This document shows, one piece after another, positions 1 through 8,631 of a stretch of 64,000 bases of DNA. Both the position numbers and the translations under genes were made by a program. The first letter of the stretch is position 1. Each line of letters opens with the position of its first letter. The notes beneath the pieces are model-generated. The model was given only the letters and a program-made list of their open reading frames with translations. It did not search any database and had not been told where the DNA came from. Source of the stretch: Sphingomonas gilva (GTDB lineage: Bacteria; Pseudomonadota; Alphaproteobacteria; Sphingomonadales; Sphingomonadaceae); contig NZ_QWLV01000002.1 in the NCBI RefSeq assembly GCF_003515075.1, forward strand, positions 620,001 to 684,000. The letters run 5' to 3'.

Positions 1-283
1 CGGCGACGACAAGGCGCGGGCGCTGCTGGACACCTCCTATGCCTGGCTGGACACGCGGATGAGGGGCCGCACATGGGCGGCGGGCGACAGTTTCAGCCTG
101 GCCGATTGCGCGGCGGCGCCGTCGCTGTTCTACGCCGACTGGACGCACGAGATCGGCGCGCAGTTCGAGCATGTCCGCGCCTATCGCGAGCGGCTGAACG
201 CGCGGCCGAGCTTCGCGCGGGCGATCGATGGCGGGCGGCCGTTCCGGTCCTATTTCCCGCTCGGCGCACCGGACAGGGACTAG
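1..283 (+). CDS. Glutathione S-transferase family protein, C-terminal part
   Basis: The reading frame is open from base 2 to a TAG at 281-283, and its start lies before the window. The visible 93 residues resemble the all-helical C-terminal domain of glutathione S-transferases: a TWAAGDSFSLADCAAAPSLFY stretch matches the family's 'G..fSlADi..ap.l' helix, followed by a Y-R-E-R-L-N-A-R-P-S-F helix end typical of the last turn. The glutathione-binding thioredoxin-like N-terminal half is not in the window, so activity and substrate cannot be judged. The DUF1993 gene begins 10 bases later with its own ribosome binding site, so the two may be cotranscribed. The family is fairly certain; the subclass is not. 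Confidence 0.75.
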   Translation, partial: GDDKARALLDTSYAWLDTRMRGRTWAAGDSFSLADCAAAPSLFYADWTHEIGAQFEHVRAYRERLNARPSFARAIDGGRPFRSYFPLGAPDRD

Positions 284-293
284 GAGAAGATCG

Positions 294-860
294 ATGACGA
301 TATCGCTCTACGACCTCAGCGTGCCGACCTTCCTGCAGACGATGAGCGCGGTCGCGGGCTTCCTAGACCGCGCGACCAGGCACTGCGCCGAGACCGGCGC
401 CGATCCGGATGATTTCGTGGATGCCCGCCTGTTCGACGACATGGCGCCGTTCCATTTCCAGATCGAAGCCCTGACGCATCATGCGGTCTGGGGGGTGAAG
501 GCGGTGACGACCGGCACATTCGATCCGCCTCCGCTCAGGGGGCCGATCCCCTTCGCCGAGCTGCGGGCGATGGTTGGCAAGGCGGAGGCAGCACTGCAGG
601 CGTTCACGCCCGACGAGATCAATAGCTGGTCCGGCAAGGACCTGGATATCGAGGTCTACCGGCCGGTTGACGAGGAAAACGCCTCCACTTCGGCCTGGGC
701 CCCCCGGACCCTGGCCTTCACGCCCGAGACCTTCCTCCTCTCCTACTCGCGGCCCAACTTCTATTTCCATGCCGTTACGGCCTACGACATCCTGCGCACA
801 CGGGGCGTGCCGATCGGAAAGGGCGACTATGAGGGCCGGCTGCGCACAAGGTCGGGCTAG
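294..860 (+). CDS. DUF1993 family protein
   Basis: This 188-residue protein begins MTISLYDLSVPTF and matches the DUF1993 family, whose members start with a similar 'M..sly..svp.f...l..l...L' helix and share an 'FHFQIE' motif and a C-terminal 'PNFYFHAVTAYDILR' segment. All of these are visible here. The family is helical, resembles DinB-like four-helix bundles, and has no established biochemical role. The ATG at 294 is preceded by AGGAGA at 282-287, which decides the start over the longer in-frame opening from 228. No signal peptide or membrane segment is seen, so it is probably cytoplasmic. It follows the GST gene closely and ends at an intergenic palindrome. Confidence 0.85.
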   Translation: MTISLYDLSVPTFLQTMSAVAGFLDRATRHCAETGADPDDFVDARLFDDMAPFHFQIEALTHHAVWGVKAVTTGTFDPPPLRGPIPFAELRAMVGKAEAALQAFTPDEINSWSGKDLDIEVYRPVDEENASTSAWAPRTLAFTPETFLLSYSRPNFYFHAVTAYDILRTRGVPIGKGDYEGRLRTRSG

Positions 861-861
861 A

Positions 862-942
862 GCCTAAGGGCGGATCGGCATTTAGCGCTGCGGCACCTGG
901 ATCACCCCAAATCCAAGAACTAAATGTCGATCCACTCTAGGC
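862..942. repeat. Palindromic intergenic element after DUF1993 gene
   Basis: Bases 872-885 (GGATCGGCATTTAG) pair with 920-933 (CTAAATGTCGATCC) with one G.U, and an outer GCCTA/TAGGC pair extends the arms to 862-942. The loop is about 34 bases. The element starts directly after the DUF1993 stop and could end its transcript, but there is no T-run. Its shape, with long arms and a fixed-looking loop, resembles a dispersed palindromic repeat more than a simple terminator. Confidence 0.6.
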
Positions 943-1011
943 CTTATGCACAACGCACAATTCGACAGGGAACATTGTCGAGACAATCGGATCGCACTAC
1001 CGCGCTTGCCT

Positions 1012-2547
1012 ATGACCACGACCATCCGCTCCGCCGATCTGATCGAGAGCGTCGCCGACGCGCTGCAGTTCATCAGCTACTACCATCCGATGGACTATAT
1101 CCGCGCGCTGGGCGCGGCCTATGAGGCCGAGCGGTCGCCCGCCGCCAAGGACGCGATCGCGCAGATCCTGACCAACAGCCGGATGTGCGCCGAGGGGCAT
1201 CGGCCGATCTGCCAGGACACCGGCATCGTCAACGTGTTCGTCAAATGGGGCATGGATTGCCGGCTCGACGACACCAGCCGATCGTTGCAGGAGGTGATCG
1301 ATGAGGGTGTGCGTCGCGCCTATCTGAATCCTGAGAACAAGCTGCGCGCTTCGGTGCTGGCCGACCCAGCCTTCACCCGGCGTAACACCAAAGACAACAC
1401 GCCGTGCGTGCTGCATGTCGAGATGGTGCCCGGGGCGACGGTGTCGGTCGATGTCGCGGCCAAGGGCGGCGGGTCCGAGAACAAGTCCAAGTTCAAGATG
1501 ATGAACCCCAGCGATTCGATCGTCGACTGGGTGCTGGAGATGCTGCCGCAAATGGGCGCGGGCTGGTGCCCGCCGGGGATGCTGGGGATCGGCATCGGCG
1601 GCACGGCGGAGCATTGCGTGCTGCTCGCCAAGCAGGCGCTGATGGAGCCGATTGATATGGGGCCGCTGAAGGCGCGCGGACCTGCGAACGATATCGAGGC
1701 GCTCAGGATCGAGATTTTTGACAAGGTCAATGCGCTGGGCATCGGTGCGCAGGGGCTGGGCGGGCTTTCGACCATCCTCGACGTCAAGATCATGGATGCG
1801 CCCTGCCATGCGGCGGGCAAGCCGGTGGCGATGATCCCCAATTGCGCCGCGACGCGCCACGCGCATTTCACGCTCGACGGCAGCGGCCCGGCCTATCTGG
1901 ATGCGCCCAGGCTGGAGGAATGGCCCGACGTGAACTGGACGCCGGACCAGGCGGCGATCCGTGTCGATCTCGACACGCTGACACCCGAGGTGGTGCAAAG
2001 CTGGAAGCAGGGCGACCGGCTGCTGCTGAACGGCAAGATGCTCACCGGCCGCGACGCCGCGCACAAGCGCATCGCCGACATGCTGGCAAGGGGCGAGACG
2101 CTGCCGGTGAGCTTCAGCGGCCGGGTGATCTATTATGTCGGCCCGGTCGATCCGGTCGGCGAGGAGGTGGTCGGCCCGGCCGGCCCGACCACCGCCACGC
2201 GCATGGACAAGTTCACCCGCATGATGCTCGACCAGGGCCTGCTCGCGATGGTCGGCAAGGCCGAGCGCGGGCCGGCAGCGGTGGAGGCGATCCGCGATCA
2301 CCGGTCGGCCTATCTGATGGCCGTCGGCGGCGCCGCCTATCTCGTCGCGCGCGCGATCAAGGGATCGAAGGTGGTCGGCTTCGAGGACCTGGGCATGGAG
2401 GCGATCTACGAATTCGAAGTCAGCGACTTCCCCGTGACGGTGGCGGTCGACAGCGAAGGCGCAAATGTCCACCAGCTCGCGCCGCTGGTGTGGCGCGAGC
2501 GGATCGCGCGCGAGGGGCTTCTGATGGCGGAAGGCCAAGCAGCCTGA
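1012..2547 (+). CDS. fumA: Class I (iron-sulfur) fumarate hydratase
   Basis: This 511-residue protein catalyses the reversible hydration of fumarate to malate in the TCA cycle, using an oxygen-sensitive [4Fe-4S] cluster. It is the single-chain class I type, with the N-terminal alpha-like domain (to about residue 300) fused to the C-terminal beta-like domain. Candidate cluster cysteines sit in CQDTG, GWCPPG and PNCAATRH, and the C-terminal domain shows GPTTATRMD and KGSKVVGFEDLGMEAI, typical of the family. I chose the ATG at 1012 (MTTTIRSADL) because the 22 extra residues of the longer opening from 946 lie in a low-similarity, palindrome-adjacent leader. It is not next to the mdh-suc operon, so it is regulated separately. 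Confidence 0.93.
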   Translation: MTTTIRSADLIESVADALQFISYYHPMDYIRALGAAYEAERSPAAKDAIAQILTNSRMCAEGHRPICQDTGIVNVFVKWGMDCRLDDTSRSLQEVIDEGVRRAYLNPENKLRASVLADPAFTRRNTKDNTPCVLHVEMVPGATVSVDVAAKGGGSENKSKFKMMNPSDSIVDWVLEMLPQMGAGWCPPGMLGIGIGGTAEHCVLLAKQALMEPIDMGPLKARGPANDIEALRIEIFDKVNALGIGAQGLGGLSTILDVKIMDAPCHAAGKPVAMIPNCAATRHAHFTLDGSGPAYLDAPRLEEWPDVNWTPDQAAIRVDLDTLTPEVVQSWKQGDRLLLNGKMLTGRDAAHKRIADMLARGETLPVSFSGRVIYYVGPVDPVGEEVVGPAGPTTATRMDKFTRMMLDQGLLAMVGKAERGPAAVEAIRDHRSAYLMAVGGAAYLVARAIKGSKVVGFEDLGMEAIYEFEVSDFPVTVAVDSEGANVHQLAPLVWRERIAREGLLMAEGQAA

Positions 2548-2603
2548 CGATGGCGACAATATGTCGGCCACATCGTCATTGCGGGCGATGAGGGAGAATG
2601 TTG

Positions 2604-2858
2604 ATGACCCAACTCGCCAACCTATATAAGAAATTGACCGATAACCGGCAGCTTACCTTTGCGGAGTTCGAGCGCCTCTTGCGCGCGTTCGGCTTCGAGT
2701 TGGATCGGATCCGCGGTAGCCACCACATCTACCTAAAGCGGGGCTTACCAGAGCGTATCAATGCGCAACCCGACGGAAAGATGGCGAAGACCTATCAACT
2801 CAGGCGATTTGCCGATATGATCGAAGCCTACGGCCTGATGCTGGAAGACGATCGATGA
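2604..2858 (+). CDS. hicA: HicA family toxin (mRNA interferase)
   Basis: This 84-residue protein has the small double-stranded-RNA-binding-like fold of HicA toxins, which cut mRNA and arrest translation. The RGSHHIYLKRG segment carries the catalytic histidine seen in the family, and YQLRRFADMI forms the closing helix. Two ATGs are possible, 2598 and 2604. The AGGGAG at 2591-2596 is only one base from the first but seven from the second, so I chose 2604. The stop overlaps the start of hicB by four bases (ATGA), as expected for a toxin-first hicAB operon. Base composition is slightly lower in GC than its neighbours, consistent with a mobile addiction module. Confidence 0.88.
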   Translation: MTQLANLYKKLTDNRQLTFAEFERLLRAFGFELDRIRGSHHIYLKRGLPERINAQPDGKMAKTYQLRRFADMIEAYGLMLEDDR

Positions 2859-3082
2859 CGCCGCATTATCACATCAACCTGTTCTGGTCCGATGAAGACG
2901 CGTGTTGGATCGCCGATGTACCCGATCTGCGATATTGCAGCGCTCATGGAGCAACGCCTGAAGAGGCCGTAACGGAAGTCAGGATTGCAGTCGAATTGAT
3001 GCTCGAAAGCCTGACCGAGCACGGCGATCCGACACCCGAACCGCGCTATCGTCCGGCGATATACGCCTTGCGCGCCGCCTGA
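2855..3082 (+). CDS. hicB: HicB family antitoxin
   Basis: This 75-residue protein matches the partial RNase-H-like HicB antitoxin domain: 'YHINLFWSDEDACWIADVPDL' then 'GATPEEAV.E...A.ELMLES'. HicB binds and blocks HicA. Many HicB proteins carry a C-terminal DNA-binding domain for autoregulation. This one is short and ends soon after the core domain, so any DNA binding would need another partner or the core itself. It overlaps hicA by 4 bases and is translationally coupled to it. No promoter inside hicA was recognised. Confidence 0.86.
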   Translation: MTPHYHINLFWSDEDACWIADVPDLRYCSAHGATPEEAVTEVRIAVELMLESLTEHGDPTPEPRYRPAIYALRAA

Positions 3083-3106
3083 GCTTCGCCGCGCGCACCG
3101 TTCCTG

Positions 3107-4273
3107 ATGCGCCGCGCCTTTCGTATTCCGCTCGCCGTCCTGCTCTGGCTGCTGGTCGTCGCCGGCCTCGCCGCTGTCGTCGTGCCGCATTTCCTGGACC
3201 GCATCTATTATCGCGGGCCGGAGAGCGGGCATTTCGACGGCGCGCGCTTCTTCAATCCCGATGGCGAGGATACCGCCCGGCTGCCCGGCGGCGGAAGCCG
3301 CTTCGGGTTCTTCCGCAATTATGTGACGGGCGAGGACGGACGGCCCGAATGGCCCGAGCGCGTGGCCACGCCGCGTGCGAAGCCGCCCGCGCGGGTGGAT
3401 GGCGAGGCGATGCTGGTCACCTGGATCGGCCATGCGACGGTGTTGATCCAGACGCAGGGGCTGAACATCCTGACCGATCCGATCTGGGCGGAAACGGCGG
3501 GGCCGTTCGGCTTCGGCCCGGCGCGGGTGACGCGGCCGGGCGTCGCGCTAGCCGACCTGCCCAGGATCGACCTGATCGTCGTCAGCCACAATCATTACGA
3601 CCATATGGACCTGCCGACATTGAAGACGCTGTGGGCGCGCGACCGGCCGGCGATCGTCACCAGCCTGGGCAATGACGCGATCCTGCGATCGGCCGGCGTC
3701 GAGGCGACCGCGCTCGACTGGGGCGCGAGCGTGCCGGTGCGGCCGGGCATCGCGGTGCATGTCACGCGCAACCATCACTGGGGCAGCCGCTGGTTCGCCG
3801 ACCGCAACCGTGCGCTGTGGTCAAGCTTCGTCGTCCGGCTGCCCGGCGGCAACATCTTCTTCGCCGGCGACACCGGCTATGGCGACGGGCGCTGGCCGGC
3901 GGAAGCCACGGCGCTGGGGCTGGTCCGCCTCGCCATCATTCCGATCGGCGCGTTCCGCTTCGTCCCCGGCCAGATGGGCACGGGCAGCCATATCGGCCCG
4001 ATCGAGGCGGTGAAGGTGCATGAAGGGCTGGGATCGCCGGTGTCGCTGCCGATCCACTGGGGTACCTTCCGCCTCTCCTTCGAGGCGTTCGACACGCCGC
4101 CGCGCATGCTCTCCGCGCTGATGCGCTGCACCGGCAACGATTCCGCCCGCTTCGCGCCGCGCGTGATCGGCCGTCCTTTCGATGTGCCGCCGGTCGGGCA
4201 GGCGCCGGCGCGCCGCGCTGCCTCCACGCCGGAGCAATGCGCCGAGCGGCCGGAGGTTCAGGCGCTGGAGTAG
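3107..4273 (+). CDS. Membrane-anchored MBL-fold metallo-hydrolase (NAPE-PLD/RomA type)
   Basis: This 388-residue protein begins with a hydrophobic segment (about residues 8-28, [18 protein letters not shown]) that could be a signal anchor. The rest is a metallo-beta-lactamase-fold hydrolase. The zinc-binding signature SHNHYDHMD lies near residue 160. A later FFAGDTGYG supplies the bridging aspartate, and LPIHWGTF carries the last histidine. This arrangement is that of the family with N-acyl-phosphatidylethanolamine phospholipase D and the outer-membrane-linked RomA proteins, so a lipid phosphodiester substrate is possible but unproven. It runs tail to tail with the DUF3617 lipoprotein gene, four bases apart. 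Confidence 0.85.
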   Translation: MRRAFRIPLAVLLWLLVVAGLAAVVVPHFLDRIYYRGPESGHFDGARFFNPDGEDTARLPGGGSRFGFFRNYVTGEDGRPEWPERVATPRAKPPARVDGEAMLVTWIGHATVLIQTQGLNILTDPIWAETAGPFGFGPARVTRPGVALADLPRIDLIVVSHNHYDHMDLPTLKTLWARDRPAIVTSLGNDAILRSAGVEATALDWGASVPVRPGIAVHVTRNHHWGSRWFADRNRALWSSFVVRLPGGNIFFAGDTGYGDGRWPAEATALGLVRLAIIPIGAFRFVPGQMGTGSHIGPIEAVKVHEGLGSPVSLPIHWGTFRLSFEAFDTPPRMLSALMRCTGNDSARFAPRVIGRPFDVPPVGQAPARRAASTPEQCAERPEVQALE

Positions 4274-4277
4274 CTTG

Positions 4278-4847
4278 TCATCCCGCCGCGCGCGGCGCGG
4301 TGCATTCGCCCGTGCGCCTGCCCTCCGTCCGCGCCTTCATCGTCATGCCCTGACTGCCCGGGACCGATCCGGGTGGCATGATCATCGTCATGTCGAGCGC
4401 GAAGCCGGTCGGCGTGTAATCGCCCGCCATCGTCATGCGTACCTCGCCGGGTTGGCCGGGGTTCTTGCACACCATGATCGAATCCATCTTGCCGCCCGCC
4501 ATTGCGAACTTCTCGTAGCGACATTCCCCTCCGCGGTTGCCGGCGAGCATGTCCGCGGCAGGTTTTTCGGCCTCCTCCGGCGTCAGGCAATCGGACATGG
4601 TGTTGACCTTCGCGGTCACCGACTTGCCGAGCATGTCGGCCAGTTCCTTGGGAGCGCCGGGCATCTCGACCGAAAGGATGCGCGTCTGCGATTCCCACTG
4701 GCCGGGCTGGAGCTTGTTGGCGGCGCGCGCCTTTTCGCTGGCCTCGGCGATGGAGACGTTCTCCAGCGCGACATCGTCGCTCGCCGCAGGCTTGCACGCG
4801 GCGAGCACGGCGAATGCCGCAAGCGTGGCGATGGTGCGCGTGGTCAT
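4278..4847 (-). CDS. DUF3617 family lipoprotein
   Basis: This 189-residue protein begins [20 protein letters not shown]. It carries a signal peptide ending in the lipobox LAAC, so it should be lipidated at Cys18 and face the periplasm. The mature part fits the DUF3617 family of small envelope proteins with unknown function: '[10 protein letters not shown]....MPGAPKE', a 'CLTPEEA' motif, and paired cysteines around [18 protein letters not shown] sequence sits just before the start at 4847. Longer upstream openings run antisense into uvrB and are not credible. It is divergent from uvrB across a 60-base space that also holds the LexA box, so its expression could be affected by LexA. Confidence 0.8.
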   Translation of the reverse strand: MTTRTIATLAAFAVLAACKPAASDDVALENVSIAEASEKARAANKLQPGQWESQTRILSVEMPGAPKELADMLGKSVTAKVNTMSDCLTPEEAEKPAADMLAGNRGGECRYEKFAMAGGKMDSIMVCKNPGQPGEVRMTMAGDYTPTGFALDMTMIMPPGSVPGSQGMTMKARTEGRRTGECTAPRAAG

Positions 4848-4888
4848 CCGACATCTCCCCGACAAGGCGCTTTGCCTTCCGCGCGAGC

Positions 4889-4903
4889 ATTCCCATATTG
4901 TTC
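4889..4903 (+). promoter_or_regulatory. LexA (SOS) box before uvrB
   Basis: ATTC-N7-GTTC lies at 4889-4903. It differs by one base from the GTTC-N7-GTTC operator established for LexA in alphaproteobacteria. It ends four bases before the uvrB ATG, so transcription must start very near the start codon (a leaderless or near-leaderless message) if LexA acts here by blocking polymerase. Confidence 0.6.
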
Positions 4904-4907
4904 CGCT

Positions 4908-7100
4908 ATGGCAATCCAGATTCGCACCAGCCTGGCCGAACCCGAGACGGGGCAATCCTTCATCCCTCACCGCCCCACGCGGCCGCCCAAGGCGGAAGGC
5001 GGGAAGCTGTTCAAGCTGGTCAGCGATTACGAGCCGGCGGGCGACCAGCCCGCGGCGATCGCCGAGCTGGTGGCCGGCGCGCAGGCCGGCGAGCGCGACC
5101 AGGTGCTGCTGGGCGTCACCGGATCGGGCAAGACCTTCACGATGGCCAAGGTGGTCGAGACGCTGCAGCGGCCCGCGCTGGTGCTCGCACCCAACAAGAT
5201 CCTCGCCGCGCAGCTCTACGGCGAGTTCAAGAGCTTCTTTCCCGAGAACGCGGTCGAATATTTCGTCAGCTATTACGACTATTACCAGCCCGAGGCCTAT
5301 GTGCCGCGATCGGATACGTACATCGAGAAGGAAAGCTCGGTGAACGAGGCGATCGACCGGATGCGCCATTCGGCGACGCGGAGCCTGCTGGAGCGCGACG
5401 ATGTGCTGATCGTCGCATCCGTCAGCTGCCTATACGGCATTGGATCGGTCGAGACCTATTCGGCGATGATCTTCGATCTGAAGAAGGGCCAGGTGGTCGA
5501 CCAGCGCGAAATCGTGAGGAAGCTGGTCGCGCTGCAGTACAAGCGCAACGACGCCGCCTTCCAGCGCGGCAATTTCCGCGTGAAGGGCGACAATCTCGAG
5601 ATCTTCCCGTCGCATTATGAGGACAGCGCCTGGCGGATCAGCTTCTTCGGCGACGAGATCGAGGAGATCGTCGAGTTCGACCCGCTGACGGGGAAGAAGG
5701 CGGCGAGCCTCAACCATGTGCGCGTCTATGCCAACAGCCATTATGTGACGCCCGGCCCGACGCTGAAGCAGGCCGGCGAGGCGATCCGTTTCGAGCTCGC
5801 CGAGCGGCTGAAGGAGTTGATCGCGGAAGGGAAACTGCTGGAGGCGCAGCGGCTGGAGCAGCGGACCAATTTCGATCTGGAGATGATCGCCGCCACCGGC
5901 TCATGCGCGGGGATCGAGAATTACAGCCGCTTCCTGACCGGCCGCCTGCCCGGCGAGCCGCCGCCGACCCTGTTCGAGTACCTCCCCGACAACGCGCTGC
6001 TGTTCGTCGACGAGAGCCACCAGACGATCGGCCAGATCAACGGCATGTCGCGTGGCGACCACCGACGCAAGCTGACGCTGGCCGAATATGGCTTCCGCCT
6101 GCCGTCGGCGATCGACAACCGCCCGCTTCGCTTCAACGAATGGGAGGCGATGCGTCCGCCCACCACCTATGTCTCGGCGACGCCGGGCGATTGGGAGATG
6201 GAGCAGACCGGCGGCGTGTTCGCGGAACAGGTGATCCGCCCGACCGGACTGATCGACCCGCCGGTCGAGATCAAGCCCGTCGAGGAGCAGGTGCAGGACT
6301 GCATCGAGGAATGCCGCAAGACCGCCGCCGCCGGCTATCGCACGCTCGTCACCACCCTCACCAAGCGCATGGCCGAGGACCTGACCGAGTTCATGCACGA
6401 GGCGGGGCTCAAGGTCCGCTACATGCACTCGGACGTCGAGACGCTGGAGCGCATCGAGCTGATCCGCGACCTCAGGCTGGGCGTGTACGACGTGCTGGTC
6501 GGCATCAATTTGCTGCGCGAAGGCCTCGACATCCCCGAATGCGGGCTGGTGTGCATCCTCGATGCCGACAAGGAGGGCTTCCTGCGCAGCGAAACCTCGC
6601 TGATCCAGACCATCGGCCGGGCCGCGCGCAACGTGGACGGACGGGTGATCCTCTATGCCGACCGGATGACCGGCAGCATGGAGCGCGCGATCAACGAGAC
6701 CGAGCGCCGCCGCGAGAAGCAGCGCCAGTTCAACGAAGCAAACGGTATCACCCCGCAGACGATCCGCCGCAACATCGGCGACATCATCGCCCATGTCGCC
6801 TCGCAGGACGGCGTCACCGTGCCGATCGACGACGAGCGGCCGCACATGGTGGGCCATAATCTGCGCGCGTATATCGAGGAGCTCGAGAAGAAGATGCGCG
6901 CTGCCGCCGCCGACCTGGAGTTCGAGGAGGCCGGCCGCCTGCGCGACGAAATTCGTTCGCTGGAACAGGAGGAGCTTGGCCTGCCCGCGAAGGAGCACAA
7001 GGCGCCGATCATGGGCCGCAGCAACGAAGGCAAGCCGGGGACGCGGAAGACACGATATGGCAAGAGCCAGAAGATGCGGATGGGGGGCGGGCGGCGGTAA
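4908..7100 (+). CDS. uvrB: Excinuclease ABC subunit B (nucleotide excision repair)
   Basis: This 730-residue protein is the damage-verifying helicase-like subunit of the UvrABC system. It takes lesions from UvrA, opens the strand and recruits UvrC. Walker A GVTGSGKT lies near residues 69-76. The beta-hairpin region [12 protein letters not shown] follows, and helicase motifs including FVDESHQ and the C-terminal helicase half '[26 protein letters not shown]...QTIGRAARN' are intact. The C-terminal UvrB/UvrC domain ([24 protein letters not shown]) is present. The ATG at 4908 ([10 protein letters not shown]) is chosen because earlier in-frame codons overlap the divergent lipoprotein. A LexA-type box lies immediately upstream. 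The stop codon is shared with the first base of a higB remnant. Confidence 0.97.
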   Translation: MAIQIRTSLAEPETGQSFIPHRPTRPPKAEGGKLFKLVSDYEPAGDQPAAIAELVAGAQAGERDQVLLGVTGSGKTFTMAKVVETLQRPALVLAPNKILAAQLYGEFKSFFPENAVEYFVSYYDYYQPEAYVPRSDTYIEKESSVNEAIDRMRHSATRSLLERDDVLIVASVSCLYGIGSVETYSAMIFDLKKGQVVDQREIVRKLVALQYKRNDAAFQRGNFRVKGDNLEIFPSHYEDSAWRISFFGDEIEEIVEFDPLTGKKAASLNHVRVYANSHYVTPGPTLKQAGEAIRFELAERLKELIAEGKLLEAQRLEQRTNFDLEMIAATGSCAGIENYSRFLTGRLPGEPPPTLFEYLPDNALLFVDESHQTIGQINGMSRGDHRRKLTLAEYGFRLPSAIDNRPLRFNEWEAMRPPTTYVSATPGDWEMEQTGGVFAEQVIRPTGLIDPPVEIKPVEEQVQDCIEECRKTAAAGYRTLVTTLTKRMAEDLTEFMHEAGLKVRYMHSDVETLERIELIRDLRLGVYDVLVGINLLREGLDIPECGLVCILDADKEGFLRSETSLIQTIGRAARNVDGRVILYADRMTGSMERAINETERRREKQRQFNEANGITPQTIRRNIGDIIAHVASQDGVTVPIDDERPHMVGHNLRAYIEELEKKMRAAAADLEFEEAGRLRDEIRSLEQEELGLPAKEHKAPIMGRSNEGKPGTRKTRYGKSQKMRMGGGRR

Positions 7101-7183
7101 TCAACGACCAGTGGCGGATTACCTTCCGCTGGCGTGACGGAGGCGCGGACGATGTCCGGATCGAGGACTACCGTCGCGGATGA
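7100..7183 (+). pseudogene. HigB toxin remnant (C-terminal 27 codons)
   Basis: Starting at the last base of the uvrB stop codon, one frame reads NDQWRITFRWRDGGADDV followed by RIEDYRRG and TGA. This is the conserved C-terminus of RelE-fold HigB toxins ('N.QWRI.FRW..G.A.DV.I.DYH'). The first two-thirds of the gene, including the RNA-cutting core, is absent, because uvrB occupies the sequence directly upstream. There is no start codon or ribosome binding site for the fragment. A deletion probably joined the uvrB end to the higB tail and left higA alone. Confidence 0.75.
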
Positions 7184-7472
7184 GGACCGGCTGGACAACG
7201 TCCATCCGGACGACATCCTGCGCGAGGATTTCCTGATCGGCAGCGATCTACCGCTCGCTGAGATCGCGCTAGGCACCGGCATCGATTCTTCCGTATTGCG
7301 GGAAGTGGTGGCAAGCCGTCGCGACATCGACGCTTCGATCGACGCCAGGCTGACCCGATACTTCGGCATGTCCGACGGTTTTTTCCTTCGTCTTCAGAAC
7401 AGCTACGATCTGGAGGAAGTCGTCCGGCGCGAGGGCGAGACGCTCGATCGCATCGTCCCGCGCGCCGCCTGA
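7152..7472 (+). CDS. higA: HigA-like antitoxin without its toxin
   Basis: This 106-residue protein matches the HigA addiction-module family: 'RLDNVHPDDILREDFL' is the usual 'R..pvHPGeiLreefL' opening. A helix-turn-helix of the Cro/XRE type follows, then 'RLTRYFGMSDGFFLRLQNSYDLE' as in HigA. HigA binds HigB and represses its own operon. The start is uncertain: ATG at 7152 is preferred, and a GTG at 7134 is also in frame. Only a stub of higB precedes it, so the protein can act, if at all, as a stand-alone DNA-binding protein or as an antidote to a HigB made elsewhere. Confidence 0.8.
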   Translation: MSGSRTTVADEDRLDNVHPDDILREDFLIGSDLPLAEIALGTGIDSSVLREVVASRRDIDASIDARLTRYFGMSDGFFLRLQNSYDLEEVVRREGETLDRIVPRAA

Positions 7473-7543
7473 TCCGCCCAGGCGCCGCACAGTCGCGCCG
7501 GGATTGGGTTGAGTGGCGGCGTTCCCCCGCGCATAGTCCGCCC

Positions 7544-8071
7544 ATGCGTATCCTTGTCCTCGCCCCGCTCATCGCCCTCGCCGCTTGCGTTCGGCCCTCC
7601 GCGCCGCCGCCCGCGCCCGCGCCGGTGCGGCCGGCTCCCGCGCCGACCCCCGCCCCGCCGCCGACGCCCGCGCCGCTGTCTTCGGATTGGCGCGACTGGC
7701 CGATCACGCCGGGGACGTGGAGCTATCGCGCCGATCCGCGCGGCAGCGTCGCGCTGTTCGGCGAGCCGGGAAGCGAGGCGCGGCTGACCTTGCGCTGCGA
7801 CCGGCAGGCCGGGCGCGTCTATCTGAGCCGCGCGGGCGACGGCCCGGCGAGCAGCATGACGGTGCGCACCACCAGCACGACCCGGGCGCTTCCGGTGCGC
7901 CCTGTCCAGGGCGCGACGCCCTATATCGCCGCCGAGCTCGGCCCCCGCGACCCGCTGCTCGACGCGATGGCGTTCAGCCGCGGGCGGTTCATCGTCGAGA
8001 CCGCCGGCCTGCCCTATCTCGCGGTGCCCGCCTGGGCCGAGGTCGCGCGCGTCACCGAGGATTGCCGCTGA
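7544..8071 (+). CDS. Proline-rich lipoprotein of unknown function
   Basis: This 175-residue protein begins MRILVLAPLIALAACVRPSA, a lipoprotein signal peptide with lipobox LAAC. An Ala/Pro-rich tether of about 30 residues follows, then a compact domain with 'WPITPGTWSYRADPRGSVALFGEPG', two internal cysteines (LRCDRQ, TEDCR) and a 'RDPLLDAMAFSRGRF' segment. The next gene encodes the same layout (signal, tether, 'GSWTY...AWFGEPDAEARFSIACDQ...DPWLDQLARADD'), so the two are paralogues. Localisation in the outer membrane or periplasm is inferred from the lipobox. I do not recognise a named family. Confidence 0.75.
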   Translation: MRILVLAPLIALAACVRPSAPPPAPAPVRPAPAPTPAPPPTPAPLSSDWRDWPITPGTWSYRADPRGSVALFGEPGSEARLTLRCDRQAGRVYLSRAGDGPASSMTVRTTSTTRALPVRPVQGATPYIAAELGPRDPLLDAMAFSRGRFIVETAGLPYLAVPAWAEVARVTEDCR

Positions 8072-8106
8072 GGCAACGCTCCCGGCGCGCCGCGCGTTGA
8101 AGCGCG

Positions 8107-8631
8107 ATGCGAAGGATGATCGTCATCGCGGCGTTGGCAGCGCTCGCCGCCTGCGCCCAGGAGCACCGGGCCGATACTGGGAACGCAACCGAAGCCGTAA
8201 TCGCCGCCGAGGCGGACACCGTCACGGCCGACAATCTCGCCGCGATGCCCACCCCTCTCGCCGCCGGCAGCTGGACCTATGCCGAAAGCGCCCGCGCCGC
8301 CTGGTTCGGCGAACCCGATGCAGAGGCGCGATTCTCGATCGCATGCGATCAACGCGCCGGGCGGTTGATCTTCACGCGAGGCGCCGAGGCGCGGCCGGGC
8401 GATGCGATGACGATCGTGACCCCCTCGGCTACGCGCGAGCTCCCTATTGCACCGGCAACGGACGCAGCGACGATGCCGGAAGCAAGCGCCAGCATCTCCG
8501 CTGCCGATCCGTGGCTTGATCAGCTCGCCCGGGCGGACGATGCCATCACCGTGCGCGTCGGGACGGGCGAGCCGCTGGCGCTTCCCGCCGATCCGGCGAT
8601 CGGCCGCGCAATCGCGGCGTGCAAGCCATGA
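8107..8631 (+). CDS. Lipoprotein of unknown function, paralogue of the preceding gene
   Basis: This 174-residue protein opens with MRRMIVIAALAALAACAQ, a lipoprotein signal with lipobox LAAC. Its domain repeats the upstream protein's features in order: GSWTY, WFGEPDAEARF, ACDQRAGRLIF, ADPWLDQLARADD and a final cysteine (AACKP). The tether is acidic and Ala-rich instead of Pro-rich. The two genes are 35 bases apart and probably arose by tandem duplication. The stop overlaps the next small gene by four bases (ATGA), which suggests a three-gene transcript. Function is unknown. Confidence 0.75.
   Translation: MRRMIVIAALAALAACAQEHRADTGNATEAVIAAEADTVTADNLAAMPTPLAAGSWTYAESARAAWFGEPDAEARFSIACDQRAGRLIFTRGAEARPGDAMTIVTPSATRELPIAPATDAATMPEASASISAADPWLDQLARADDAITVRVGTGEPLALPADPAIGRAIAACKP

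Noticed and set aside
997..2571. A 524-codon minus-strand frame opposite fumarase
   Set aside because: The fumarase frame has all family motifs. The antisense translation is Arg/His/Leu-rich, as expected for a shadow frame.
7134..7151. GTG at 7134 as the higA start
   Set aside because: It has no clear ribosome binding site, and the extra six residues are encoded within the higB remnant in another frame. ATG at 7152 fits better, though the choice is not certain.
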